From Leptospira neocaledonica (lineage in GTDB: Bacteria; Spirochaetota; Leptospiria; Leptospirales; Leptospiraceae), in the NCBI RefSeq assembly GCF_002812205.1, contig NZ_NPEA01000001.1, positions 1 through 64,000 on the forward strand: a stretch of 64,000 bases of DNA, written 5' to 3'. The notes below the pieces were generated by a model. It had not been told where the DNA came from. It did no database searches and was given only the letters and a program-made list of their open reading frames with translations. This document shows, piece by piece, positions 8,402 through 17,589 of the stretch (position 1 is the first letter of the stretch; the number at the start of each line of letters is the position of its first letter). The position numbers and the translations under genes were made by a program.

Positions 8402-10336
8402 TTAGAAGCCTGCGTTCACTTGGAAGAAGAACATATGAGCCATAGAGGCTGTTCCGTTCGCTCCTGTCGCAACTCCAGTGTTCAAATGAAGACCTGCAGT
8501 TTCAGTCGAGGTCGCTTGTGTATTGTAATGATAGAGTGCGTTTCTCTGATTTTTAACTGCGTTACCTGCAGTTAAGATACCGCCTCCGATCCATATAGAA
8601 ACGTAATCGTTTACTACGTACATCCAGGTCAGGTCGAATTCGTTATAGATATTCTTTCCTGTTCCACCTACTGTGAGTGTGGTCTGTCCAACACCGTTAC
8701 TTTCGGTAGAAGATCCTGTGTTCGCAGTACCATTGATCGCATACCATGCATCCTGGGTTTGTACCTTATTATTGATGATGTATGCTGCGTAGAATGTTCC
8801 ATAATGGTCAGTCTTATACGAAAAATTGATATTATAAGAACTTAAGTTTTTAGTATCAATATTCTCAGAAAGACCTGCTACGTTATTCCAATATGGAAAT
8901 ACTCCGAATCGAGGGTTGGTAAGAGTTTGGAAAGTTCCATTACTTCCATCCGTACGATTATTATCTCCGGAAGCGTATGTATATTGGAAACCTGCTCTTA
9001 ACTTTTCAAAGAAAGTATAACCGGTTTGGAATACATGCATAGACCCGGAATATTTTTGAGCTTGGGTGCCATAACTTTGTCCGGACATCCCTGCAATATT
9101 CTGCTGCACATAAGAATCCAAAAGTGGATCTTTTACGTTTCTTTGTCCTGTGGCTCCAGTCTGCCAGGCGCTTTCGATTGCCCAATCCCAAGCTCCCCAG
9201 AATCCGTCCTTAGGAAGATTATTATTCGCAGTCCTGTTTGTGATCCGGAAACCGGTGGTGATCAGATCACTTTGTTGTTTTGCCCAAGAGTTATTATAAA
9301 GATCTAGATCTGATTTTGCTCCTGCAATTGCAGTCTTTTTGGTTAAAAGCCCGATGGAGTAAACATCCAGAGTGAACCAATCTTTTGCAGTTACTGAGTT
9401 ATAAGTTCCTACGATGTATTGGTCCGGCTGGCCTGGATTCACAACGGTTGGTTTTTTAGTTACAGGATCTGTGACTGTAATCGGAGCGTTAGCCGAAACT
9501 ACACCATTGACACCGTTTTGATTTGCGGCAATTTTAGTTCCGAAGAAGTGGATCTTGTAATTGTCCTGATCGAACATGATACGAGCACCGTCATAAGACA
9601 GACCGTTCATTGTCCAGTTCGCACCACCCAATAATCTCTGATCTCCATAGGCTAGAATTTGTCTACCTACCTGAACCTTCGCGTCTAAGGGAAGTTTTTT
9701 CAAAAGAATAAAAGCTTCTCGAATGGAGGTTTGGCTTGGGATAGTTGTACCGGTTCCGCCAGCTGCAGGATTACTCGTAGTAGTCGTTCCTGCTGCGTCG
9801 AAAACGTTTGCACGAACATCTCCTACGCTAGCCGGAGTTTCTCCTCCCCAGACTCTTGCATCTTGGAAGGTTACTTTTGCAGAAAAATAAGGGCTCGGAT
9901 CAATGATAAAGAAGACTTGGGAAGTCTGCATTGCTCTAGAGGTATAACCCTTATTCGATTTATCGAATGCTAGATTGTATCTATCCTCATATCTGGGACG
10001 AACGTAAGCGCCTACTCTGATCCAATCGTTTAACCATGCTTTTTTATGGTTCGCGACTTTTTTTCCTAACTCTGGTTCAAAGAACATGCTCCTGGTAAAA
10101 TCTGGGGTTAAGCCGCTGGATTTCATTGGCGAAACATAGCTATCCTCTTCCTCCGCTGCAGACTTTTGAGGAGTTGCAGTAACAGGTGTTGGGCTAGGTT
10201 CCGCTGTTACGGTGCCTTTATTATTGGCTTGGGAAAATACGCTTGGGGAGCCTATGGTCAAAAGCAGTAGAATCAAACTGAATTTACCAATTGGTCGAAT
10301 TTGGTGGATTATCTTTATGAATCGAAACAGTTTCAT
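8402..10336 (-). CDS. Outer-membrane beta-barrel porin (alginate-export/AlgE-like)
   Basis: This 644-residue exported protein has a signal peptide (hydrophobic core about 19-30, cleavage near VFSQ) followed by a low-complexity Pro/Ala/Thr linker. A long region of alternating aromatic and polar strands ends in FFFQVNAGF, a typical C-terminal aromatic beta-signal. Features such as RVGAYVRPRYEDR and VQVGRQILAYGDQRLLG are characteristic of the AlgE/alginate-export porin family, whose members pass varied anions or small molecules; the substrate cannot be read here. The ribosome site GGAG lies seven bases before ATG. It is the first gene of the operon encoding the hydrogenase-like complex, so an outer-membrane entry route for that complex's substrate is plausible. 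Confidence 0.75.
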   Translation of the reverse strand: MKLFRFIKIIHQIRPIGKFSLILLLLTIGSPSVFSQANNKGTVTAEPSPTPVTATPQKSAAEEEDSYVSPMKSSGLTPDFTRSMFFEPELGKKVANHKKAWLNDWIRVGAYVRPRYEDRYNLAFDKSNKGYTSRAMQTSQVFFIIDPSPYFSAKVTFQDARVWGGETPASVGDVRANVFDAAGTTTTSNPAAGGTGTTIPSQTSIREAFILLKKLPLDAKVQVGRQILAYGDQRLLGGANWTMNGLSYDGARIMFDQDNYKIHFFGTKIAANQNGVNGVVSANAPITVTDPVTKKPTVVNPGQPDQYIVGTYNSVTAKDWFTLDVYSIGLLTKKTAIAGAKSDLDLYNNSWAKQQSDLITTGFRITNRTANNNLPKDGFWGAWDWAIESAWQTGATGQRNVKDPLLDSYVQQNIAGMSGQSYGTQAQKYSGSMHVFQTGYTFFEKLRAGFQYTYASGDNNRTDGSNGTFQTLTNPRFGVFPYWNNVAGLSENIDTKNLSSYNINFSYKTDHYGTFYAAYIINNKVQTQDAWYAINGTANTGSSTESNGVGQTTLTVGGTGKNIYNEFDLTWMYVVNDYVSIWIGGGILTAGNAVKNQRNALYHYNTQATSTETAGLHLNTGVATGANGTASMAHMFFFQVNAGF

Positions 10337-10406
10337 ATGGTACTCCGTGTTTTAGTAGATTCGAATATTAGGAAATTCTCCCAAAATTCGAAACCGGATA
10401 CAAAAA

Positions 10407-10420
10407 TCCGAAATTTCGGA
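10407..10420. promoter_or_regulatory. 14-bp perfect palindrome in the porin-complex operon promoter region
   Basis: TCCGAAATTTCGGA is a perfect palindrome 71-84 bases upstream of the porin ATG, with further imperfect symmetry on both sides (GGATACAAA against TTTGTCC). It lies between the sbtA terminator and the porin start, where the operon promoter should be. It could be an operator, but no regulator can be assigned. Confidence 0.4.
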
Positions 10421-10457
10421 ATTTGTCCAAAGAATTTTACATTTTTTTATATTAAGC

Positions 10458-10493
10458 AAAAATAATCCCCCCGAGAGTTCACTCCCGGAGGGG
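10458..10493 (-). terminator. Rho-independent terminator after the sbtA-like gene
   Basis: On the minus strand, CCCCTCCGGGAG pairs with CTCTCGGGGGG across a TGAA loop (11 pairs including two G-U). A T-rich tail, ATTATTTTTG, follows. It lies just after the sbtA-like stop and separates that transcript from the porin operon. Confidence 0.8.
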
Positions 10494-10502
10494 AAAAATA
10501 CC

Positions 10503-11474
10503 CTACATGATAGCTTTAACTAAGTAGTGATACAATGGGATCCCGAGGATAATATTGATCGGGAATACGATGGATAATGCCACCGTAAGATAGATGCTCG
10601 GATTCGCTTCCGGGATCATATCTTTCATTGCCGCAGGAACAGCGATATAAGAAGCAGAAGCGCAAAGAACTACGAACATCAATGCATCACCTTCTGGCAT
10701 GTGGATCGCTTTAGTGAGTAATAATCCAACGCTTGCGTTGATCACCATCAGAAGAATAGCTGCTGCAATTAGGAAGAAGCCTACGTGAGTAAGTTCTTTG
10801 AACCTTTTTGCTGCGGAAATTCCCATGTCTAATAGGAAGAATGTTAAAATTCCTTTGAATAAGTCCTCAGTAAACGGTTTCTCAGCGTTCCAGCCACTGT
10901 CTCCAGTCAAATATCCTACGATCAAAGCACCTACTAAAAGGTAGATAGAAGATCCGAATAACGCTTCGTGAAGAAGAGCTTTCCAATTAATGGATCCGCC
11001 ACCGTTTGATTTATTCTTAGAAAGTCTGTCCAGAATAACTGCGATTACGATCGCTGGAGATTCCATAAGAGCCATACCTGCTACGATAAAACCACCGTAT
11101 TCGATATTCAAATTATGAAGATAAGCACCTGCAGTTACGAAAGTCACCGCACTGATAGATCCAAACGATCCGGCCAAAGCAGCAGCGTTATGCTTTTCTA
11201 ATTTAACTTTAAGAATATAATACGCGTAGATCGGCACTAAAGTTGCCATGATGCTACATGCTAATAAGGTTAATGCATGTTCGGAACTAAAAGGGGTCTT
11301 AAAAAGTTCATGGCCTCCCTTAAATCCGATCGCGAAAAGTAAATACATCGAAAAGAATTTCGATAAAGCCTCAGGGATCACCAAATCTGATTTGAAGATG
11401 ATGACTCCCATTCCTAAAAAGAAGAACAGTACCGGTGGGTTAAGTATGTTCTGTATAATCGCCGAATCTACCAT
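10503..11474 (-). CDS. sbtA: SbtA-type Na+-dependent bicarbonate transporter
   Basis: This 323-residue inner-membrane protein has about ten transmembrane helices arranged as two inverted halves. Family signatures are strong: NPPVLFFFLGMGV near the N-terminus, AIGFKGG near 50, AGSFGSISAVTFVTA near 100-115, and in the second half CASASYIAVPAAM with PEANPSIYLT. Family members import bicarbonate with sodium in cyanobacteria and are also found in non-photosynthetic bacteria. A good GAGGAG ribosome site precedes the ATG. No PII-like SbtB regulator gene is adjacent. With a carbonic-anhydrase-like gene nearby, it points to an inorganic-carbon acquisition function. Confidence 0.85.
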   Translation of the reverse strand: MVDSAIIQNILNPPVLFFFLGMGVIIFKSDLVIPEALSKFFSMYLLFAIGFKGGHELFKTPFSSEHALTLLACSIMATLVPIYAYYILKVKLEKHNAAALAGSFGSISAVTFVTAGAYLHNLNIEYGGFIVAGMALMESPAIVIAVILDRLSKNKSNGGGSINWKALLHEALFGSSIYLLVGALIVGYLTGDSGWNAEKPFTEDLFKGILTFFLLDMGISAAKRFKELTHVGFFLIAAAILLMVINASVGLLLTKAIHMPEGDALMFVVLCASASYIAVPAAMKDMIPEANPSIYLTVALSIVFPINIILGIPLYHYLVKAIM

Positions 11475-11998
11475 TTGGTTTTTCTCCTCGGGTTTTGTTG
11501 TCCAGGTTTCCCGACTTTTTTAGCTCTCTTCCTAAGTAGGAGACGAACTTATATAATACAAGACCTTCCAAACTTATAAAATTGGACACTAAAAAATTCT
11601 GAATTAGGAAAAATTTTCTAAGAATTATACCTTTGGACTAATCTTGCTTAAATTATGAGCAGGCTATTTGAAATTTGCAAACTTAATGACAGCCTGGCAT
11701 CATACTTTAGGGCTAATTTGTCAAAGGAAATGAAATTAGTTTTTCCTAGGAAGATTTAGAAAGATTGTCCCCAATACCTTCTCTTTCTGGCTTCATTTTT
11801 GTTCCCGAAGATTAACACAAACAAGGAGAGTTAGGAATTCCAAGATTATAAATTTAGATAGGTGGGTTTATATTTTTGGAATTTCTTATAAATTTGAACG
11901 AAATTCGACCCAGGTATTAATTTTGATAAAAAATGAAATGACTGAGGAAAAATACCTGGTATCCTACCTGAAAAGGGATTAACTGGTATCAGGCTTAA
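11475..11998. other. Divergent intergenic region between sbtA and the 7TM/AraC gene
   Basis: About 520 AT-rich bases separate two divergent genes, so promoters for both should lie here. The only ordered structure I find is the CCAGGTATT/AATACCTGG inverted repeat and a CTGGTATC direct repeat near the right end, listed separately. I see no gene, tRNA or clear riboswitch. Confidence 0.5.
11910..11990. promoter_or_regulatory. Inverted and direct repeats upstream of the 7TM/AraC regulator
   Basis: CCAGGTATT (11910-11918) is perfectly repeated in inverse as AATACCTGG (11951-11959). The octamer CTGGTATC occurs at 11956-11963 and again at 11983-11990, ending eight bases before the start codon. The spacing suits an AraC-type regulator binding its own promoter, but autoregulation is an inference. 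Confidence 0.4.
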
Positions 11999-13639
11999 AT
12001 GAAACAATCCAGTAATAGAATCCGAAATCCTTACTTCTCAAATATCTATTTTCGATTTCTTATTTTGTTTTTCTTGGGCCTTATTGCTGCAATTGGAGCA
12101 AATTTATATGCGGCGCCTACCCTTCCTACTGTAGAAACCATTCGATTAACCCCTTCTTCCCCTGTCGAAAATATTAGTTCAAAAATGGAGTACAGGTACA
12201 GAGGTTACCAGTTTCGCCATTGTAAACCCGAAACTATCTCCTCTCTCCACCAATTGGAATGGCATCATAATGCAGGAAATGTTTTACGTTTAAAAAGGAG
12301 TTCATCCGGAAATTGGCTGAGATTTAGGCTTGCGAATGATGGAAAGGAACAACTCCACAGAACTTTGGCTCTACTTTGGTTGAATGTGCCTGACGCAGAA
12401 CTTTGTTCCGTGGACTCCAAGGGAAATTTCGAGGCTGGATTTGCAGGTTACGACCTGGATCCGATCTGGAACGATTTTATTTCCCCACTTCCCCATTTTA
12501 ATATACGTTTGGAACCGAAGGAAGAACGGATCTTCTATCTTTACGTATTGTCCAACGAGGATATCAACTTTCCTGTTCGATTATTATCAGAAGATGATTA
12601 TATGGTGATCGTAAGATTACGGTCCGTTCTCTTTTTGAGCGTAGGATTTGTACTTCTTTTAGCTTTTGGATATAATTTGTACCTGTATTTTAAATCCAGA
12701 AAGGCTTTGTTTTTGGCCTTACCTTTTCATTTAACTGCAGTGGGAGCCACGTTATATTTTTTGCATGGAAAGGAATTTGCATCCATCGTAGGAAATGAGA
12801 ACAATCTATTTCGTCATAACTACTTTCTATTTTTGGGAATCACTCATATCGCCTTCTTCTTTTATTTGGCAGCGTGGAATAAGGAAAATGCAGGCCTAGT
12901 ATATAGATCTCCATTCTTCTGGTTAGTGTGTTTTGCAGGGATCCTATACCCTCTCATCCCACTTTATCAATTCTGGTATGATCATAGGATTTTAGTTTTA
13001 GTACTTAATTACGGATGTATGTTATTCTATTTTGGAAAGACTCATATTTCTTCCATACGGAATAATACTGTCTACGAAATGTTTTTTATCTCGGTTTGGG
13101 GGATTTTCCTCCTTCTGGATCTGTACAAAACAATTTTCCATTTCGACTTCTATCCTTATAATAGAATGGCAGTATATGGAGTATTGTATTACCTGCCTCC
13201 TCTGACAGTATTCGTATCCTTATTGTCCAGAGAGATATTGAGAAGAAAAGAAGAAGAAGGTTCCAATCGTAAGACACATCTTTCTTCCTTGGATGTGAAA
13301 GACTTTGTGGTTAAGATAGAATCCTTACTGGAAAACGAAAAAATTTATCTGACCAAGTCTTTAAAAGAAGAACATATGGCCAAGGAACTTGGGATTACTA
13401 TTCACCAACTTTCTGAACTCATCAATACCGAATTCAAGACCAATTTTCCATCGCTTATCAATCAATATAGAGTGGAAGAAGCTAAAGTATTATTGAATGA
13501 ATTTCCGGACGAAAATACCACAGAGATAGGTGCAAAAGCAGGATTCAGTTCCAGATCTGCGTTCTATCTGGAATTTAAAAAGTTAACCGGAACGAATCCG
13601 AATTCTTATCGTAAAGAAAGTAGCGGCAGAGGTGCTTAG
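11999..13639 (+). CDS. 7TM sensor protein with C-terminal AraC-type DNA-binding domain
   Basis: This is a 546-residue protein. Residue 20 onward begins with a hydrophobic signal or anchor. A periplasmic beta-rich region (about 45-195) looks like a 7TMR-DISM extracellular sensor domain. Seven or so membrane helices follow (about 205-410), then a cytoplasmic AraC-type helix-turn-helix pair (about 435-540; [16 protein letters not shown], then [21 protein letters not shown]). It is thus a one-component membrane regulator that can sense an outside ligand and bind DNA directly. It is divergent from the sbtA-like gene and might control it or itself. The start has no strong ribosome site but is the only one that keeps the N-terminal hydrophobic segment. 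Confidence 0.75.
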   Translation: MKQSSNRIRNPYFSNIYFRFLILFFLGLIAAIGANLYAAPTLPTVETIRLTPSSPVENISSKMEYRYRGYQFRHCKPETISSLHQLEWHHNAGNVLRLKRSSSGNWLRFRLANDGKEQLHRTLALLWLNVPDAELCSVDSKGNFEAGFAGYDLDPIWNDFISPLPHFNIRLEPKEERIFYLYVLSNEDINFPVRLLSEDDYMVIVRLRSVLFLSVGFVLLLAFGYNLYLYFKSRKALFLALPFHLTAVGATLYFLHGKEFASIVGNENNLFRHNYFLFLGITHIAFFFYLAAWNKENAGLVYRSPFFWLVCFAGILYPLIPLYQFWYDHRILVLVLNYGCMLFYFGKTHISSIRNNTVYEMFFISVWGIFLLLDLYKTIFHFDFYPYNRMAVYGVLYYLPPLTVFVSLLSREILRRKEEEGSNRKTHLSSLDVKDFVVKIESLLENEKIYLTKSLKEEHMAKELGITIHQLSELINTEFKTNFPSLINQYRVEEAKVLLNEFPDENTTEIGAKAGFSSRSAFYLEFKKLTGTNPNSYRKESSGRGA

Positions 13640-14733
13640 GCGTTTACTCGGAAAAATATAACATCTCCATCTAAAACGATATATTCTTTTCCTTCTATCC
13701 TGAGTTTACCTTCTTCTTTTACTTTGTTCGGGCTTCCTGTTCGGTCCAGATCTTCAAATTTCATAACTTCCGCGCGAACAAATCCTTTTTCGAAGTCTGA
13801 ATGGATCACAGATGCAGCGATTGGTCCAGTGCTTCCCACACCTGTAGTCCAGGCTCTTGCTTCTACTTCTCCCGCTGTGAAAAATGTTACGAGTCCCAAA
13901 AGTTTATAGGCTGCTTGGATCATTCTATCTAATCCACTGCTTGTTTCTCCTATCTCGCTTAAGAATTCTAATTGTTCTTCTTTGCTTAAGCCGGAAATTT
14001 CCTCTTCGAATTTTCCGCAGAGAGTGACAACTTCCGCGCCTTCTGCCTGGGCCATTTTTTTGACGGATTCTACGATCGGATTTTCTTTAGCGATAGCCGC
14101 TTTATCCGTGATATTTGCCACGTAAAGAACAGGTTTGGAAGTGATCAGATTGAATGTTTTGACTAGTTTTTGTTCTTCCGGTTTAATATCCGCAAGTCTT
14201 GCCGGTTTTCCTTCCTTCAAAACTACCATGATTTTATCTAAAACTGCAGTAGCTTCTTGTGCTTCTTTATTTCCGGCCTTTGCATTTCTGGAAATTTTTT
14301 GGTATTGCTTTTCTACCGATTCAAGATCCGCAAAAATAAGTTCCATTGTAACAACTTGTGCGTCTTCTACCGGATCTATTTTGCCGTGAACATGAGTGAT
14401 ATTCTCATCTTCGAACGCACGGACTACATGGCAGATTGCGTCTACTTCTCGAATATGAGAAAGAAATTTATTTCCAAGACCTTCCCCTTGGCTTGCACCT
14501 TTGACGAGTCCTGCGATGTCCACGAATTCCATGATTGCCGGGACTTTTTTCTGTGGTTTGTAAATTTCAACGAGCCTGTCCAATCTTGTGTCAGGAACTT
14601 CCACGATACCCTTGTTCGGTTCGATGGTACAAAACGGATAGTTTTGCATTTCGGCACCGGCCTTGGTCAATGCGTTAAATATGGTTGATTTTCCTACGTT
14701 TGGAAGTCCTACGATCCCGCAATTCAAGCTCAT
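13636..14733 (-). CDS. ychF: Ribosome-associated ATPase/GTPase YchF (Obg family)
   Basis: The 365-residue product matches the normal YchF length. The N-terminal G domain carries the Walker [10 protein letters not shown] at about residue 8, followed by switch and DxxG elements ([17 protein letters not shown]). A coiled-coil insertion follows, and the C-terminal TGS-like domain ends in [16 protein letters not shown]. YchF prefers ATP and associates with ribosomes and stress responses. I chose the ATG at 14733 because homologues begin close to the G1 motif; a TTG three codons earlier is possible. The stop overlaps by four bases the convergent stop of the 7TM/AraC gene. Confidence 0.93.
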   Translation of the reverse strand: MSLNCGIVGLPNVGKSTIFNALTKAGAEMQNYPFCTIEPNKGIVEVPDTRLDRLVEIYKPQKKVPAIMEFVDIAGLVKGASQGEGLGNKFLSHIREVDAICHVVRAFEDENITHVHGKIDPVEDAQVVTMELIFADLESVEKQYQKISRNAKAGNKEAQEATAVLDKIMVVLKEGKPARLADIKPEEQKLVKTFNLITSKPVLYVANITDKAAIAKENPIVESVKKMAQAEGAEVVTLCGKFEEEISGLSKEEQLEFLSEIGETSSGLDRMIQAAYKLLGLVTFFTAGEVEARAWTTGVGSTGPIAASVIHSDFEKGFVRAEVMKFEDLDRTGSPNKVKEEGKLRIEGKEYIVLDGDVIFFRVNA

Positions 14734-14760
14734 ACAGGTCAATTTTTGGAAGAAAGAGAA

Positions 14761-14786
14761 TCTGTAAATTCGTTTAGATTTACAGA
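14761..14786. other. Perfect inverted repeat upstream of ychF
   Basis: TCTGTAAAT and ATTTACAGA form a perfect nine-base inverted repeat around an eight-base spacer, between the preceding minus-strand gene and ychF. There is no T-run, so a terminator is unlikely. A regulatory site or mRNA leader hairpin is possible. Confidence 0.35.
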
Positions 14787-14802
14787 AGGGAATAAGAAGT
14801 CT

Positions 14803-15912
14803 TTATTCCAGGATCCAAGACTTATTCGATTCTTTAGAATTTAAGGTTTGGACTTCCTCATTGATCCGGATCAGTCTTCCATTCCTAAAAAATAACTCTA
14901 AAATGCTGATCTTTAAGGAATCAGGGGTTGCTCCACATCCAAAGCTATACTCTCCATTAAAAAAACGCAAAGCTCTTGGTGAGGATAAAAGAACGATAGA
15001 AGGTAGAGTATCCGAAAGTTCTTTTTTAAAATTGGATAATCCTTCTGCGATCGGATTGGAGTCTTCCTTCGGTTTTTCACTCGGATCTTGAGCGAGTAAA
15101 AAATGGAATATCTGGGACTCGAAAGTTTTAGAGAACTGGATCTTAAAATCTCCAATCCAGGAAGATGGATTTTTTTCATCAGCTTGTACGGATTCTAGGG
15201 AAGGAGAATAGAATATAAAATTTAATCCAGCTTCTTCCTTTACCGTTAGAATTCCAGGTGGGATCACCGGTTGTTGTTTAGCGGAAAGTTTTGAGGCCTT
15301 TTTCTTAGATTTTTTGGAAGAAGAAACTTTCTTTTTAGCAATCCGTGCCTTCTCTTCTTGTTTAGAAGTAATTTCTTTAGTTTGCTCTTGAGATTTTGGA
15401 GTTTCCACTTTTGGTTTGGAATCATCCGGTTTTGGAGTCAGTTTCTCAGGTTGTTCCGTATTTGTATTCGTGTCTGGAGTAGAAGGTTTCTTTTTGCGTT
15501 TTGTGGCCTTCTTCTTTTTTGTTTTTTTATCAGAAGGTATTGCGGTTTCTTTTTTAGGAACAAGCGAATGATGACCGGTGAATATGATCTCTGCGCCCAG
15601 ATTTTTTTTCAGTCTTTCTATTTCGTCCGAAGTTTTAGGAAGATAGGGAGCAGAAACAAGTAAAATTGCTCCTCCCCCTTCTTGGATTTTTTGTTGTTTA
15701 TATCTTTTGTACCAAAGCCCCAAGGTTCTTTCGAAATCAAATGGAGTTTCTTTTTCAGACTGTAGAGGGCAATAAACCACGAGTCCTATCGGAGAATCTT
15801 TTCTTTCCGAGGAAACAGACTGAGTTTGGAGAGAAGGTCCTAAAAGAATTAGGACAACTAAAACTACCAGCGCACCTAATTTTTTGATCTCGAATTTTGG
15901 AATAAAATTCAT
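14803..15912 (-). CDS. Unknown membrane-anchored or exported Lys/Pro-rich protein
   Basis: This 369-residue protein belongs to no family I recognise. The N-terminus has a hydrophobic segment (about 12-26) that could be a signal peptide or anchor. A globular part follows (about 40-115). The middle (about 125-215) is a highly charged low-complexity segment of Lys, Pro, Glu and Thr with KKKKATKRKKK-type clusters, probably unstructured. The C-terminal 150 residues look globular again. Globular-linker-globular proteins of this kind are common in spirochaete envelopes. It is separated from the next minus-strand gene by 69 bases. Function is unknown. Confidence 0.6.
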   Translation of the reverse strand: MNFIPKFEIKKLGALVVLVVLILLGPSLQTQSVSSERKDSPIGLVVYCPLQSEKETPFDFERTLGLWYKRYKQQKIQEGGGAILLVSAPYLPKTSDEIERLKKNLGAEIIFTGHHSLVPKKETAIPSDKKTKKKKATKRKKKPSTPDTNTNTEQPEKLTPKPDDSKPKVETPKSQEQTKEITSKQEEKARIAKKKVSSSKKSKKKASKLSAKQQPVIPPGILTVKEEAGLNFIFYSPSLESVQADEKNPSSWIGDFKIQFSKTFESQIFHFLLAQDPSEKPKEDSNPIAEGLSNFKKELSDTLPSIVLLSSPRALRFFNGEYSFGCGATPDSLKISILELFFRNGRLIRINEEVQTLNSKESNKSWILE

Positions 15913-15917
15913 TTGGA

Positions 15918-16577
15918 TTAAGAGTATTGAAAAACTTCTTTTCTTATATTTTGGAAGTACTTTTGAAAAAGTTTTTGTTCTTTTTCTCTAAATTCTAATG
16001 TTCTGGATTCGAATTTAGGGTCTAGTTCGGAAAGGCGTTCATCCATTTCGGAAAGATGGGATTCTTCTTCCTTGATGATCCCTTTTACTGAGATTCCTAA
16101 TTTTTTTTGGTCCAAGATCTGATCGTAGTTTTCGTAGACCAAACCGGCTCTTTCTTCTATTAATTTTGTGACATATAGATAGCAGAGAAATGATTTAGTA
16201 TGTTTAGGAAAATTTTCCGCCGCAAAGGATCTTTCTACGGAAATATCTAATTTTTGGAAATAAGAAACGGCCGAGTATCCGCATAGTAAAGAGTCTTTCT
16301 CGAAATTTTCCGTACTCTCAGGTTTAACTTTTAATGCTAATTTTTTGAAATATGCGGCATGTCTTGCTTCTTCCGAAGCATGTCTTAAAACCATTTCGGA
16401 AAGAAACGCTCCCGTTTGGCTGGTATGAATTTTACGAGCACCGATATGTTCCAAAAGTGAAAGAGTGTTTAACCATTTAAAATGTAATTCGGGAGAAGAT
16501 ACGATCTCAGCTAATAGAGAATCAATTTCCTCGGAAGAAACGTTTGGATTTGGCTTGGTATCCGTGTTTTGGATCAT
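15918..16577 (-). CDS. Ferritin-like di-iron fold protein, unknown role
   Basis: This 219-residue, mostly helical soluble protein has carboxylate/histidine motifs spaced as in ferritin-like di-iron four-helix bundles: E43 in LLEHIGARK, E70-x2-H73 in SEEARHAAYF, an acidic pair near E141-E142, and E171-x2-H174 in KEEESHLSEM. These could hold two metals. I do not recognise the exact family, and it is not a bacterioferritin. It begins 102 bases from the divergent ubiA-like gene and ends five bases before the downstream Lys/Pro-rich gene, so the two are likely co-transcribed. An oxidase, oxygenase or metal-storage role is possible. Confidence 0.6.
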   Translation of the reverse strand: MIQNTDTKPNPNVSSEEIDSLLAEIVSSPELHFKWLNTLSLLEHIGARKIHTSQTGAFLSEMVLRHASEEARHAAYFKKLALKVKPESTENFEKDSLLCGYSAVSYFQKLDISVERSFAAENFPKHTKSFLCYLYVTKLIEERAGLVYENYDQILDQKKLGISVKGIIKEEESHLSEMDERLSELDPKFESRTLEFREKEQKLFQKYFQNIRKEVFQYS

Positions 16578-16678
16578 GGATACTAGGATTTCTCCGGGAG
16601 GTCAAAAAATCATCCATTTTCGTTTTGGTTCTAAAAAATCTGCTTTCTAACTTATAGGATTCTACAAGACTTCCTCTG

Positions 16679-17587
16679 ATGGCTTCCAATACTCTTGCTG
16701 CTATAGGCAAATACGGTCGTTTTATAAAATTCTCCCATACTTTATTCGCTCTTCCATTTGCGGGGATCTCATTTGTTCTCGCAATCTTACAAGAGCCAAG
16801 TCTTTCTCTTCTTGTCATGGGCCAAAAATTATTTTGGATCTTGGTCTGTATGGTAGGTGCAAGAAGTGCGGCTATGGGATTTAATAGATGGGCGGATCGT
16901 AAGATTGACGCTAAAAATCCAAGGACTGCAAATAGAGAGATCCCAAGTGGTCAGATCTCCGATTTTATGGCGGTGATTTTTATCATCGGATCGTCTCTTG
17001 TATTTTTTATAGGCAGCTGGTTTTTAAACCCTCTTTCTTTTTATCTTTCCTTCCCTACTCTATTTCTTCTATTAACTTATTCTTATACGAAACGGTTTAC
17101 ATTTTTCTGCCATTTTTATCTGGGATTGACGATCGGTCTTGCACCTCTGGCGACTTGGATCGCGATTCGGGAAGAATTTTCCTGGATCGCCGGATTTTGG
17201 ACCCTAGGGCTTGCGTTCAATCTGGCAGGGTTTGATATTCTGTATGCTTTGCAGGATAGGGAATTCGACAAAAAAGAAGGCCTCCATTCCGTTCCTGTTC
17301 GCTTCGGAGAAAAAAATTCGTTTATTATATCAAGAATTTCTCATATTCTTTCTATTTCTTTTTTAGGAACTGCAGCTTGGTATTCTGGTTTTCAAGGAGC
17401 TTTCTGGGCTTTTTTAATTTTCGTGGGATATTTATTGTTTAAGGAACAAAAGATCGCCTCTGAAAATAAGGACGGAAATTTTCCGCCTAGTTTCTACCAG
17501 ATACATTCCTGGATTTCTCTTGTGATCTTTTTAGGGATTTTGGCAGAAACTGGTCCGAATTTAGTTTCTCTATTTTCTAGGCTTTAA
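16679..17587 (+). CDS. UbiA-family prenyltransferase
   Basis: This is a 302-residue inner-membrane protein with about eight or nine helices. It contains the two prenyl-diphosphate/Mg2+ motifs of the UbiA superfamily: NRWADRKID (N69, D73, D77) and, in the second half, [13 protein letters not shown]. It transfers a polyprenyl chain to an aromatic acid. In organisms using the futalosine menaquinone route, the homologue pairs with UbiX/UbiD enzymes. The gene is followed after two bases by a ubiX homologue, fitting a quinone biosynthesis pair. The specific substrate, 4-hydroxybenzoate or a naphthoate, cannot be told from sequence alone. Confidence 0.88.
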   Translation: MASNTLAAIGKYGRFIKFSHTLFALPFAGISFVLAILQEPSLSLLVMGQKLFWILVCMVGARSAAMGFNRWADRKIDAKNPRTANREIPSGQISDFMAVIFIIGSSLVFFIGSWFLNPLSFYLSFPTLFLLLTYSYTKRFTFFCHFYLGLTIGLAPLATWIAIREEFSWIAGFWTLGLAFNLAGFDILYALQDREFDKKEGLHSVPVRFGEKNSFIISRISHILSISFLGTAAWYSGFQGAFWAFLIFVGYLLFKEQKIASENKDGNFPPSFYQIHSWISLVIFLGILAETGPNLVSLFSRL

Positions 17588-17589
17588 AG

